From Opitutaceae bacterium (GTDB lineage Bacteria; Verrucomicrobiota; Verrucomicrobiia; Opitutales; Opitutaceae): a stretch of DNA of 64,000 nucleotides. The position numbers and the translations under genes are program-made. How positions within the stretch are numbered: position 1 is the first letter of the stretch; each line of letters begins with the position of its first letter. The notes under the pieces were generated by a model. The model did not search any database and was not told where the DNA came from. It saw nothing but the letters and a program-made list of their open reading frames with translations. Location of the stretch: the NCBI GenBank assembly GCA_030648295.1, contig JAUSID010000161.1, positions 1-64,000 of the forward strand, written 5' to 3'. This document shows, in pieces, positions 42,920 through 51,252 of this stretch.

Positions 42920-44316
42920 GAGCCGGGATTGCTGTTCCAACGGAAGGTGAACGTGAACTGCGCCGGCACCTTGCCGCGGATTTGCTCGATCTTGAGGGCC
43001 TGCACTTCGCGGGTCTTGCGCAGCTCGTCGAGCGTGCGCAGCAGCGCCGCGTTGTCGCGCGCCACGCCCGACACGGTGACGAGCGGCGTCGCGCCATGGA
43101 TTTCAAACGACTTGGCGGTGACGCTGCCGTTTTCCGGGAAGCACTCCGTCACCCTTTTCAGGATACTCAGGTTGCGGAACCCGGTGTCGTACCACGGGCG
43201 GTAGTCGCGAATCCTCGTCTGCACCGTCTCCAGCGCCGTCACCTGCGTCTCCATCGCCTGCCACTGGCTGCGCAGCGCCAACCGGCGGTATTCCTGCCAG
43301 CCGAAAAATCCGATCGCGATCAACGCGGCGGCCGCGGCCGCGAAGCTGACGGTCGCGAGTCGTTTCGAATTATACCGCGCCATCAGCCGCGCCCAGCGGC
43401 CCGGTTTGGGCGGCAGGAACTCAAGGTGGGACGCACCGGCCTCGAGATGCTGGATGGCGAGCTGCCTGGCCATCTGATCGGCCACGCCGGCGTTGGCCGG
43501 CTCGTCGAGCACGATGCTGAGCGCGGCGTCGGCCGCCCAGTCCGCCAGCGTCTCCGCCATCTGGGCCGCCATGCCCGCGTCGCCCGTGATGAACAGTTCA
43601 CGCAGGCTCGTGCGCAGATCCGACGGCACCTGTTCGAAGGTGATTCGCACCTCGCGTGCGAGGGCGGCGCCGTTGACCACGTTCTCGCCCGCCTCGGAAT
43701 TGATCGTGGCGTCAAACGTGCGGAACGCCGCAATGCCGCCGCCGACCGAGATGAGCAGCGTCGCGCCCCATGGTTCCAGTCGCAGCGTGATCCGCCCACC
43801 GGTCGTGATCACGCCCGGCAGTGCGGCGAGCCCGAGGGAAAAACTGAGCGGCTTCAGGCCTGCGCTCTTCAGCGCGGCCGCGAGGTGATCAACTTGTTCC
43901 CGCCGCACCGCCAGCTGGGTGACGTAGGCGGATTCATCCGAGCGATGCGATGAGCGTGCGATTTGCAGCTGGGCCGGATCGCAGGGGAACCCCTTCTCCG
44001 CCTCGAGTTGGAGGAAACTGTCGATGTCTTCGGGCGCGAGCTCCGGCAGCCTGGTGTGCTGCGTCATGATCCAGCCGGCCGGCACGGCGACGACCCCATG
44101 CCGTTCGCGAATTCCGGCGGCCTCGAGGTGATTCTTGATTTCGCGGCCGATCAACTCGGCCTCGGGATGCAGCAGATCGAGCGTGAGCGTCGCCGCCCCG
44201 GAGCGGACCACCTCGACCCCGCGTTTCGCGCGGGCCACGTGGAAGGCCCGGAACTGCCCATGCCCGAGCGAAAGCCCGAGCACGGAATTCAACCGTTTCT
44301 TACGCGTCCATCTCAT
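42916..44316 (-). CDS. gspL: GspL-like platform protein (PilM-PilN type fusion)
   Basis: A 466-residue protein with an actin-like cytoplasmic domain (residues 1-300: SVLGLSLGHGQFRAFHVARA, HGVVAVPAGWIMTQHTRLPE, DSFLQLEAEKGFPCDP). A single transmembrane helix follows near 345 (LATVSFAAAAAALIAIGFFG). The periplasmic ferredoxin-like domain has SILKRVTECFPENGSVTAKS and LVTVSGVARDNAALLRTLDE. This is the GspL layout, equal to PilM plus PilN of type IV pili. The cytoplasmic part should dock the GspE ATPase. Start at 44316 with a 4-nt overlap with gspK. Confidence 0.85.
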   Translation of the reverse strand: MRWTRKKRLNSVLGLSLGHGQFRAFHVARAKRGVEVVRSGAATLTLDLLHPEAELIGREIKNHLEAAGIRERHGVVAVPAGWIMTQHTRLPELAPEDIDSFLQLEAEKGFPCDPAQLQIARSSHRSDESAYVTQLAVRREQVDHLAAALKSAGLKPLSFSLGLAALPGVITTGGRITLRLEPWGATLLISVGGGIAAFRTFDATINSEAGENVVNGAALAREVRITFEQVPSDLRTSLRELFITGDAGMAAQMAETLADWAADAALSIVLDEPANAGVADQMARQLAIQHLEAGASHLEFLPPKPGRWARLMARYNSKRLATVSFAAAAAALIAIGFFGWQEYRRLALRSQWQAMETQVTALETVQTRIRDYRPWYDTGFRNLSILKRVTECFPENGSVTAKSFEIHGATPLVTVSGVARDNAALLRTLDELRKTREVQALKIEQIRGKVPAQFTFTFRWNSNPGS

Positions 44317-45683
44317 GTGCCGGCGTCCCTCCCCGGACGAGTCCACTCGCGAACGGTCGGGCCGAGCGCCCAGCCGTAATGCGTGAGATCCTGATGATAG
44401 ACGATCCGCGGAATTCCATTGCTCATGTCGAAAATGGTCCTCGCCCGGGCGTACCCGCGACCCAGCCGGCCGACCGCCACCACGTCGGCGGAAAACTGAT
44501 ACGAGTGATCCGTGATGTACTGTCCGGCGCGGGCGATGCTCGACCGCGGCAGGACGTCCCGCAGCCAGGCGAACGACGTCAGCAGATCCGGATGCGCCAG
44601 CCGATAGCCCACCAGCGCCGAAGCGTTCTCCACCCCGATGCCGGGAATGCATGAAAGCACGACTTCGCTGGCGGTGTTCACGTTGATCAAGCCCGTGACG
44701 GTGCCATCGCGCGTGGTGAAATCGCCATGCACGAGGGCGTACTCCTCCGGCGTCATCCCGCTGTCCCACATGAACTCCGCGACGCTGTCGAACCGCTGGT
44801 CGCCGATCCGGCGGATGATTTCCATCGCGCGGCCGGGCTCGAGCCGCCGCTGCAACAGCAGGGCGAGCGCCGGCATCCGGCCTTGTGGGGTCGAGATGTT
44901 GATCTTGCGGCCACCGTCGCTGCGGCGGCTCGGCTGCCGGCTGTAGACGGTCACATATTCGGTGATGCCGGCGAGCAACTGCCCATTCTGGTCGTCGCGC
45001 GGCGCGGTCTGTTCGCCATCATCCTCGTTCGCATCGAGCACGCCGTTGCGATTCGTATCCTCGCCGAAGATCTGCTCGAGCGTTGCGCCGTACACGAGCC
45101 GCAACTCGTCCACCGTCTCGAACGGCGCGCTCTTGTTGGTCCGCGGCGGATCGAGCCGGCTGTAGGTGTTGCCGTCGGCGCCTCCGCCCTCGGGATCTCC
45201 CGAGCGCCGGCGCCAGCTGAGGATGGCCTCGACCAGTTCCGGCGTGATGCCGGGCAGCGCTTCCAGCATTCCGCGCGAAGCGGTGTTGAGATTGATCTTC
45301 GAGGACTCGTCGACGAGCCCGAACACCGGTTCGTTGGTCGGCAGTTGATCGGGATCGCGGCCGATGAACCAGAATTGCGCGTCGCCGACCGCCAGCGCCT
45401 CGGAGCTGTACTCCTCGAGCTGGGGAACGGTGCCGTTGGTGCCGAACTGGGTCAGGATGTACGCGGCGTAACGCGTGCCGGCGGCGACCGCCTGCCGCGC
45501 CTCGGTTTCGGCCACGCGGTTTTCCGCCGCGCGCAACTCCGCGCTCATCGAATTCGCGAAATAAAGCGTCAGCGCCACGAGCCCGAGGCAGACCCAGATT
45601 ACGATGATCAACACCGAGCCGCGCTCGGATGTTCCCCGGGATACTCCCGTCGCTCGCCTGTCATTTTCGCGACGTTCGTTCAT
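44313..45683 (-). CDS. gspK: Type II secretion minor pseudopilin GspK
   Basis: A 456-residue minor pseudopilin. The leader MNERRENDRRATGVSRGTSERG ends in Gly, cleaved before SVLIIVIWVCLGLVALTLYF (N-methylated helix). The large globular part contains the GspK helical insertion and helix-hairpin-helix-like segments: INLNTASRGMLEALPGITPE and INVNTASEVVLSCIPGIGVE, two copies. A calcium-binding loop DTNRNGVLDANEDDGEQ lies between them. GspK caps the tip of the pseudopilus with I and J. The start at 45683 overlaps the gspJ stop by 4 nt. Confidence 0.9.
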   Translation of the reverse strand: MNERRENDRRATGVSRGTSERGSVLIIVIWVCLGLVALTLYFANSMSAELRAAENRVAETEARQAVAAGTRYAAYILTQFGTNGTVPQLEEYSSEALAVGDAQFWFIGRDPDQLPTNEPVFGLVDESSKINLNTASRGMLEALPGITPELVEAILSWRRRSGDPEGGGADGNTYSRLDPPRTNKSAPFETVDELRLVYGATLEQIFGEDTNRNGVLDANEDDGEQTAPRDDQNGQLLAGITEYVTVYSRQPSRRSDGGRKINISTPQGRMPALALLLQRRLEPGRAMEIIRRIGDQRFDSVAEFMWDSGMTPEEYALVHGDFTTRDGTVTGLINVNTASEVVLSCIPGIGVENASALVGYRLAHPDLLTSFAWLRDVLPRSSIARAGQYITDHSYQFSADVVAVGRLGRGYARARTIFDMSNGIPRIVYHQDLTHYGWALGPTVREWTRPGRDAGT

Positions 45684-46441
45684 GGCAGCAGCTCCACCGG
45701 CGCGCTTTCCGCCGCGGCGCGAATGGTCGTCGTCGTGGCGATGAATACCGGCACCACCAGTTCGATCGGCTCCGGCGCGGATTGCGCCAGGTCCGTCCGC
45801 GCGAGCGTCAACCGCAGCCGGATGCCATTCGGGACGGTGGACGAAGCCTCCGAGTCCCATTCGGACGTCCAGGCCGTGCCGTCGTAGAATTCGATCGTCG
45901 CCTCGCTCACGCCGTGGAGCAGCACCTCCGGCTCACCCGGCGTGTCCTGGATTGGGAGGAGGTTGCGGTTCACCACGCGCACGAGATCCTTGGTGTTTCC
46001 ACCGTCGGTGGCGGGCCCGAGAAAATAAGTGACGCGCTGCACCTCTGAAAACTGGTTCCAGCCGTCGATTTTGCCCGAGTTCGTGTAGAGGTCGGGGCTC
46101 AGCCGATCGCCGAAGGAGTCGCCCACGGTGGAGGCAAACACCATCGACTGCAGCTGCCCGGCGAGGGGGCCGCCCGGCAGCATCAGCCCGCTGAAATCGC
46201 GCCGCACGATTCCCAGGGCGCGCGCCAGCTCGAGGTCGGCTTCGATTTTCGCGTGCGTGGTGTTGGAGAGCCGCAGCGCGCCAAAAAAGGTTGTCTGGAT
46301 CACGATCAACACCACGGCCGCCACCGCCGTCGCGAGCAGCAGCTCGAGCAGCGTGAACCCGCCCGTGCCACTCCCGACGGCAACTGGACGATGCGCCGTG
46401 GAGCCCCTTGTCCCCGCAAAGTTGCTGGCTCGGCGGATCAT
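45680..46441 (-). CDS. gspJ: Type II secretion pseudopilin GspJ
   Basis: A 253-residue prepilin-like protein. A 28-residue leader precedes the cleavage site GG|FTLLELLLATAVAAVVLIVI. The globular part (DLELARALGIVRRDFSGLML, VQRVTYFLGPATDGGNTKDL, VSEATIEFYDGTAWTSEWDS, VPNGIRLRLTLARTD) matches GspJ. It would form the tip complex with I and K. Start at 46441 overlaps the gspI stop by 4 nt. The leader is long and its DNA (GTCCAGTTGCCGTCGGGAGT) looks repeat-like. Confidence 0.88.
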   Translation of the reverse strand: MIRRASNFAGTRGSTAHRPVAVGSGTGGFTLLELLLATAVAAVVLIVIQTTFFGALRLSNTTHAKIEADLELARALGIVRRDFSGLMLPGGPLAGQLQSMVFASTVGDSFGDRLSPDLYTNSGKIDGWNQFSEVQRVTYFLGPATDGGNTKDLVRVVNRNLLPIQDTPGEPEVLLHGVSEATIEFYDGTAWTSEWDSEASSTVPNGIRLRLTLARTDLAQSAPEPIELVVPVFIATTTTIRAAAESAPVELLP

Positions 46442-46914
46442 GGCGCGAGTTCCGGCGCAATCTTCGGCGCCGCCGGATCGATCAGCGTGCTGGCGCTCAC
46501 CGTGTAGTCGTTGCCCTGCACCATGAACGTGACCGTGACCGTGACCTCGAGCATCGGATCCTCGGGCCACGCCTGCGCCTCGGCCGTCCAGGGATAGGCG
46601 GTGTCGCCCTCCATGGTCGTCCCGCTCGCGGTCGTTTGCGCCGTCTGGTCGGTGACGATGAGATCGTTGAGCACGCGTTCGGCCACGCGGGCCGCGGCCG
46701 CCTTGCGCTGACCCATGACACCGGCTCGGGTCGCGATGCTCATGCCCTGCATGGCGACGGGAATGACGATCGCCATCAGCAGCAGCGCCGCGAGAAGTTC
46801 GACCAGCGTGAACCCGCGGGTTCGCGTCGCGCGCGAATTCGTGCGCCGCACCGCGGCGGCACTCGAGTGCCAGCTCCAATTCCAACCGATGGAAACTGGG
46901 CGACGAATTGACAT
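46438..46914 (-). CDS. gspI: Type II secretion pseudopilin GspI
   Basis: A 158-residue pseudopilin. The leader of 34 residues (MSIRRPVSIGWNWSWHSSAA...) ends RTRG before FTLVELLAALLLMAIVIPVA. The body includes AAAARVAERVLNDLIVTDQT and AYPWTAEAQAWPEDPMLEVT, as expected for GspI. The start at 46914 lies one base from the gspH stop. GspI nucleates the tip complex. The leader is longer than the usual 6-20 residues, as in the other pseudopilins of this operon. Confidence 0.85.
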   Translation of the reverse strand: MSIRRPVSIGWNWSWHSSAAAVRRTNSRATRTRGFTLVELLAALLLMAIVIPVAMQGMSIATRAGVMGQRKAAAARVAERVLNDLIVTDQTAQTTASGTTMEGDTAYPWTAEAQAWPEDPMLEVTVTVTFMVQGNDYTVSASTLIDPAAPKIAPELAP

Positions 46915-46915
46915 C

Positions 46916-47602
46916 CTAGTTCGTGCTGCTCGCCGGCAGGATTTCGTAACCGAGCCGATTCGGTTTCTGCACCAGTTCCAAGGCGCCATCGGTTCCCTGC
47001 TGGATCGTGATCTTATGGACGCTGATTTCGTCGAAGAATCCGTCCGGGTTGAACCGGATTACGGGCAGGCCTTCCGGCAGCCCCAGCTTTTCGTCGTCGG
47101 TCTCGGACGCGACTTCGGCGCCGGCCGGCGGTGGTACGAGCGTGAGCGTCGGGTCCAGCGTGAAGACCGGCGTGCGATCCTCGGCGGTGGCATGTGCGCC
47201 CTGCACTTCGATGCCATACCTGGAGGTGCGCGGATCAAACCACAGCACCACCGGGACGGCTTCGGAGACGGCGCGGCTTTGCGCGTAATGCGTCAGCGAA
47301 AGCATCCGCCGCGCCTCGAGGTTGAGCGCGCGGCCGCGGAAAAACGACGACATCCGCGGCGCCACCATCGTCGCGGCGATCGCGAGCAGCATCAGGACGA
47401 CGATGAGTTCGATTAGCGTGAAGCCGCGGCGGCGTTCGTCCGTAGCAGCCGACGTAAGGAGGCTGGCCGTGCGATCAACCGGACCGTCCAGCCTCGTGAC
47501 CTCGGCTGCTCCGTTTGATCTGAGGCTGGCCGTGCGATCAGCCGCACCCTCCAGTCTCGTGACCCCGGCTGCTCCGCGAACGTTGATCGCTTTTGACGAC
47601 AT
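46916..47602 (-). CDS. gspH: Type II secretion pseudopilin GspH with repeat-derived leader
   Basis: A 228-residue pseudopilin. The cleavage site is RRRG|FTLIELIVVLMLLAIAATM at residues 60/61. The body (MSSFFRGRALNLEARRMLSL, THYAQSRAVSEAVPVVLWFD, GLPVIRFNPDGFFDEISVHK) matches GspH. The leader is 60 residues and holds two copies of a 21-residue unit (VTRLEGAADRTASL / VTRLDGPVDRTASL). No other ATG, GTG or TTG in frame lies between 47602 and the cleavage site, so the repeats are translated unless a rare codon starts. The start is 6 bp after the gspG stop. Confidence 0.85.
   Translation of the reverse strand: MSSKAINVRGAAGVTRLEGAADRTASLRSNGAAEVTRLDGPVDRTASLLTSAATDERRRGFTLIELIVVLMLLAIAATMVAPRMSSFFRGRALNLEARRMLSLTHYAQSRAVSEAVPVVLWFDPRTSRYGIEVQGAHATAEDRTPVFTLDPTLTLVPPPAGAEVASETDDEKLGLPEGLPVIRFNPDGFFDEISVHKITIQQGTDGALELVQKPNRLGYEILPASSTN
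47461..47586. repeat. Two 63-bp direct repeats inside the gspH leader
   Basis: Copies 47461-47523 and 47524-47586 share GGCTGGCCGTGCGATCA at their start and CTCGTGACC(T/C)CGGCTGCTCCG later. The period of 63 bp equals 21 codons, so the duplication keeps the gspH frame. Each unit contains an inverted pair GAGGCTGG...CCAGCCTC (second copy degenerate), typical of dispersed palindromic elements. Confidence 0.85.
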
Positions 47603-47608
47603 GAATCC

Positions 47609-48133
47609 TTACCGCGCCGAGATCGTCGCATTGACGATGTCATCGGTGGTATTGGACTGGCCGTCCGGGCCCGAGGAGCGAAGGTCGTAGCCGCTCGGGT
47701 TCAGTTTGCCCGGGTATTCGTAGGCATACGGGTGGCCCCACGGATCGGGCGGGATGTCGCTTTTCAAATACGGCCCGCGCCAGCCGGTGACGTCGGAGGG
47801 CTGCACGAGCAGCGAATTCAGCCCGTCGCCGCCACGCGGATAGCTGCCGGTATCGACCTCATACGCGTCCAGCGCGGTGCCGAAGGTGGAAATCTGCGTC
47901 TGCGCGGCGGTGACGCGCGCCTGCTCGGTGCGGCCGGTGAACTTCGGCAGCACGAGTGCGGCGAGGATGCCGAGGATCACGAGGACGAGCAGCAGCTCGA
48001 CGAGAGTGAAGCCGCGACGGCGGCGTGATCTATTTTGACCACGGACGGCACGGAATGACACGGATGGGCCGGCGGCCTTGGCCCGTGTCGTTCCGTGAAA
48101 TCCGTGGTTAACCTGAATTTGGCGAGGTTTCAT
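47609..48133 (-). CDS. gspG: Major pseudopilin GspG
   Basis: A 174-residue major pseudopilin. The site RRRRG|FTLVELLLVLVILGILAAL is followed by VLPKFTGRTEQARVTAAQTQ, ISTFGTALDAYEVDTGSYPR, the loop GGDGLNSLLVQPSDVTGWRG, and the C-terminal calcium-site motif DPWGHPYAYEYPGKLNPSGY, DLRSSGPDGQSNTTDDI. All are canonical for GspG. From the ATG at 48133 the leader has 41 residues; an in-frame GTG at codon 25 would shorten it to 17. The leader DNA is a dispersed inverted repeat. 10 bp separate it from gspF. Confidence 0.93.
   Translation of the reverse strand: MKPRQIQVNHGFHGTTRAKAAGPSVSFRAVRGQNRSRRRRGFTLVELLLVLVILGILAALVLPKFTGRTEQARVTAAQTQISTFGTALDAYEVDTGSYPRGGDGLNSLLVQPSDVTGWRGPYLKSDIPPDPWGHPYAYEYPGKLNPSGYDLRSSGPDGQSNTTDDIVNATISAR
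48037..48109. repeat. Inverted repeat coding the gspG leader
   Basis: Left arm CCACGGACGGCACGGAATGA plus CACGG; right arm reverse complement CCACGGATTTCACGGAACGA plus CACGG. About 22 of 26 positions match around a GC-rich centre (GGGCCGGCGGCCTTGGCCC). The CCACGGATTTCACGGAA motif resembles an interspersed repeat common in this bacterial group. Confidence 0.75.
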
Positions 48134-48143
48134 ATCGTGAGAA

Positions 48144-49457
48144 TCACTTGATGTGGTCTTGCAGGGAGAAGATCGGGATCACCATGCCGATGAAGATCGT
48201 GCCAACGAGCGCGGCGATCAGGAACAGCATCAGGGGCTCCGCCAGCGCGACGACGGTCTTGAGCTGCCGGTCGAGGTCCGACTCGGTGACGGTGGCGATG
48301 CGCAGCAACTCGTGATCGAGTTTGCCGCTTTCCTCCGCGACCGAGATCATCTCGACGACGGCGCCGGGAAACAGCGAGCGATTTTGCGCCAGGCTCGTGC
48401 CGAGCGGCTTGCCTTCCTTCACCCGGTCGATCGATTCAGACACGGCGTCGACGAGGATCTGGTTGCCGATGGAGCGGCGCGCCACGTTCAGCCCGTTGAT
48501 TAACGGAACGCCCGCGCCGAGCAGCGTGCCGAGCATCCGGCAGAACCGCGCCATGGCGAACTGCGCGATGAGCGGACCGATGGTCGGCAGCCGCAGCACC
48601 ATGCCTTCCCAGGCGCGGCGGCCCTTTTCCGATTTGAACCAGTTTCGCAGCGAGACGACCGCGACGACGATGCCGGCGCCGAGGAGCAGCCCGTAGCTGC
48701 GGACAACTTCGCTCACGCCCACAATCATCTGGGTGAGCAGCGGCAGTTCGGCGTTGAAGCCCTGGAAAACCAGCTGGAACCGCGGGATGAAAAATACGAG
48801 GAGGAAGATGAGCACTCCCATCGCGAGCACGAGGAGGATCGCGGGGTACATCAGCGCCGTCATCACCTTGCCCTGAAGTTCCTTTTCGCGTGCCTGGAAA
48901 TCGGCGATCTGTGCGAGCACCACGTCGAGAAATCCGCCCGTTTCACCGGCCTCGACCATCGCGATGTACACGCGGGGAAAAGTCTCGGGTGAACGCGCCA
49001 TCGCGTTCGACAGCGACATGCCGTCGATCACGAGGTCGTGGATTTCCTTCCACTTCTGCTTCGCCACCGGTGCCGCCGCCTCGCGGTGCAGGATGACGAG
49101 TGCACGGCTGAACGGCACGCCGGCCGCGAGCAGGCTCGAAAGCAGCCGGGTGAAATTCTCCAGCATCCGCGGCGTGATCTTTTTCGCGCCGCCGAGCTTC
49201 AAACCAAACAAAGGTGCGTCGTTGGCGGCGTCGGCGGGCGAACCGTTGGGCTTCGCCACGCCGTCGGCCGTCGGGCTGCGACCGCCGTTGCGCGCCGCAT
49301 TGAACGGCGCACGCGTGGCACCCGATTCCGCCAGCCGAATCGGCTTCAGCCCGAGCAGCTCGACCTGCCGCATGGCTTCATGACGGTTGGTGGCGTCGAG
49401 GGCGCCCTCGATGAGGACGCCGTCGCGCTGCATGGCCTTGTAGGCAAACTGAGGCAT
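48144..49457 (-). CDS. gspF: Type II secretion inner-membrane platform protein GspF
   Basis: A 437-residue polytopic protein. It starts MPQFAYKAMQRDGVLIEGAL, the usual GspF opening. Two homologous cytoplasmic six-helix domains (FTRLLSSLLAAGVPFSRALV and FCRMLGTLLGAGVPLINGLN) alternate with three transmembrane helices (MYPAILLVLAMGVLIFLLVF, LLLGAGIVVAVVSL, AEPLMLFLIAALVGTIFIGM). The family motif MVEAGETGGFLDVVLAQIAD and its second copy ISVAEESGKLDHELLRIA are present. An acidic, Ala-rich linker at residues 50-85 is variable. It works as the rotor between GspE and the pseudopilus. 18 bp after gspE. Confidence 0.95.
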   Translation of the reverse strand: MPQFAYKAMQRDGVLIEGALDATNRHEAMRQVELLGLKPIRLAESGATRAPFNAARNGGRSPTADGVAKPNGSPADAANDAPLFGLKLGGAKKITPRMLENFTRLLSSLLAAGVPFSRALVILHREAAAPVAKQKWKEIHDLVIDGMSLSNAMARSPETFPRVYIAMVEAGETGGFLDVVLAQIADFQAREKELQGKVMTALMYPAILLVLAMGVLIFLLVFFIPRFQLVFQGFNAELPLLTQMIVGVSEVVRSYGLLLGAGIVVAVVSLRNWFKSEKGRRAWEGMVLRLPTIGPLIAQFAMARFCRMLGTLLGAGVPLINGLNVARRSIGNQILVDAVSESIDRVKEGKPLGTSLAQNRSLFPGAVVEMISVAEESGKLDHELLRIATVTESDLDRQLKTVVALAEPLMLFLIAALVGTIFIGMVIPIFSLQDHIK

Positions 49458-49475
49458 GAGGAGGCGGCGGGCGGA

Positions 49476-51245
49476 TTACGCCGCGTGGGTCGTGCGGTGC
49501 GGGGCGGCGGGAGCCTCGGGCTCGGCCGGAGGGGCGTGCAACACGGGCGCCATTTCGTGCACGGTCGTGACGCTGAGCACTTCCTCGATGGTGGTGACGC
49601 CTTCCTCGATCAGCCGCCGGCCGTCCTCCGCCAGCGTGCGCATGCCGGCGCGACAGGCCGCATCGCGAATCGTATCGGTCGACGCGTTCTTCAGCACCAG
49701 CTGCCGGATCTCATTGCTGCTGTCCATCCACTCGAAAATCGCGCGGCGGCCGTGGAAACCGGTGTTGCGGCACTCGCGGCATCCAACCGACCGATACACG
49801 CGCTTCGCGGCCGGAATGCCGATGCGCGTCTTGTAGGTCAGCGTCGTCGCGGTGTCGTCGAACTGTTTGCAGTGCGGGCACAGCACGCGGACCAGCCGCT
49901 GCGCGAGCACGGCCTCGAGCGAGGACGCGACCAGGTAGGGCTCGACGCCCATGTCGACGAGCCGCGTGACCGCGCCGGCGGCGTCGTTGGTGTGCAGGGT
50001 GGAGAACAAGAGGTGGCCGGTGAGCGAGGCCTGCACCGCGATCTGCGCCGTCTCGTGGTCGCGGATTTCACCGATCAGGATGACGTCCGGGTCGTGGCGG
50101 AGAATCGCGCGCAGCCCGCGGGCGAACGTGAGCCCGGATTTTTCCGACACCTGGATCTGGTTCACGCCCTTCAGCTGGTATTCGATCGGATCCTCGATCG
50201 TGACGATCTTGCGCTCCGTGTCGTTGATTTCCTGGAGGGCGGTGTAGAGGGTGGACGTCTTGCCGCTGCCGGTCGGGCCGGTGACCAGCACGATGCCGTG
50301 CGGCAGCTGGAGCACGCGTTCGAGCGAGTTGTATTCGCGCTCGTTCATGCCCAACTCGCGGGCGCCCTTCAGCGCCGCGTTCTGGCGCAGGAGGCGCATG
50401 ACCACCGCTTCGCCGTGCAGCATCGGAATCACGGATACGCGGATGTCGACTTCGGCCGCGTCGATGCGGACCTTGATGCGACCGTCCTGCGGCAGGCGTT
50501 TTTCCGCGATATTCAGATGGCTGAGAATCTTGACGCGCGCCACGATCGCGGGCTGGAACCGTTTCACCTGTGCCGGCACCGGGATTTCCTGGAGCACGCC
50601 GTCGATGCGGTAGCGGATCCGGAGTTCGTCCTCGAAGGGCTCGAGGTGGATGTCCGACGCGCGCAGGTCGATCGCGTCCTTCAATACCTGGTTGACGAAA
50701 CGGATGATCGACGCGTCCTCGGCCGCCTCGTCGAGATTGGTGTCGTTGGTGCCGCCGCTGTCGTCGACCACCGTGAGCGCGGTTTCCTCGTCGAGGGTGT
50801 CGATCGTATCGGCGCCGACGCCAAGCCGCTTTTTCATCTCGCGTTGGACGGCCTCCGACACGGCGAGCACGGGCCGCACGCGCAGTCCCGTCAGCGCCTT
50901 CAGTCCGTCGAGCCCCTGCGTGGCGAACAACCGGCTGGTCGCGATCTCGATCTGGTTGTCGACGCGGCGGAGCGGAAGCAGTTCGTCGCGCAGCAGCAGC
51001 CGCGCGGGGAAAAGCGAAAGCACCTGCTTGTCCGGCTCGAGCTCGTCGAGCATCACGAACGGCACGCCGTATTCGCGGGCCAGCCAGCGCAGCACGCGCT
51101 CCTCCGTCAGTGCCTCCGGTCCGGGATTTTGTTTCAGGAACGCACGGCAATCCGTCGTCGTCAGCTGCCGGTTCGCGATCATCCGCGTCAGCAGCTCCGG
51201 TACGACACCGTTGGCCTGGGTGGAGGAAACGAGATCAGTAATCAC
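49476..51245 (-). CDS. gspE: Type II secretion ATPase GspE
   Basis: A 589-residue cytoplasmic assembly ATPase. N1E-like domain at 1-150 (LLTRMIANRQLTTTDCRAFL, LARE-type segment YGVPFVMLDELEPDKQVLSL). The catalytic core: ASDIHLEPFEDELRIRYRID, ISVIPMLHGEAVVMRLLRQ (Asp-box region), Walker A GPTGSGKTSTLYTALQEIND near 321, EDPIEYQLKGVNQIQVSEKS, LRAILRHDPDVILIGEIRDH (Walker B) and TGHLLFSTLHTNDAAGAVTR. The zinc-binding tetracysteine is CPHCKQF ... VGCRECRNTGFHGRRAIFEW. All functional motifs are intact. Confidence 0.96.
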   Translation of the reverse strand: MITDLVSSTQANGVVPELLTRMIANRQLTTTDCRAFLKQNPGPEALTEERVLRWLAREYGVPFVMLDELEPDKQVLSLFPARLLLRDELLPLRRVDNQIEIATSRLFATQGLDGLKALTGLRVRPVLAVSEAVQREMKKRLGVGADTIDTLDEETALTVVDDSGGTNDTNLDEAAEDASIIRFVNQVLKDAIDLRASDIHLEPFEDELRIRYRIDGVLQEIPVPAQVKRFQPAIVARVKILSHLNIAEKRLPQDGRIKVRIDAAEVDIRVSVIPMLHGEAVVMRLLRQNAALKGARELGMNEREYNSLERVLQLPHGIVLVTGPTGSGKTSTLYTALQEINDTERKIVTIEDPIEYQLKGVNQIQVSEKSGLTFARGLRAILRHDPDVILIGEIRDHETAQIAVQASLTGHLLFSTLHTNDAAGAVTRLVDMGVEPYLVASSLEAVLAQRLVRVLCPHCKQFDDTATTLTYKTRIGIPAAKRVYRSVGCRECRNTGFHGRRAIFEWMDSSNEIRQLVLKNASTDTIRDAACRAGMRTLAEDGRRLIEEGVTTIEEVLSVTTVHEMAPVLHAPPAEPEAPAAPHRTTHAA

Positions 51246-51252
51246 GAGAGAA

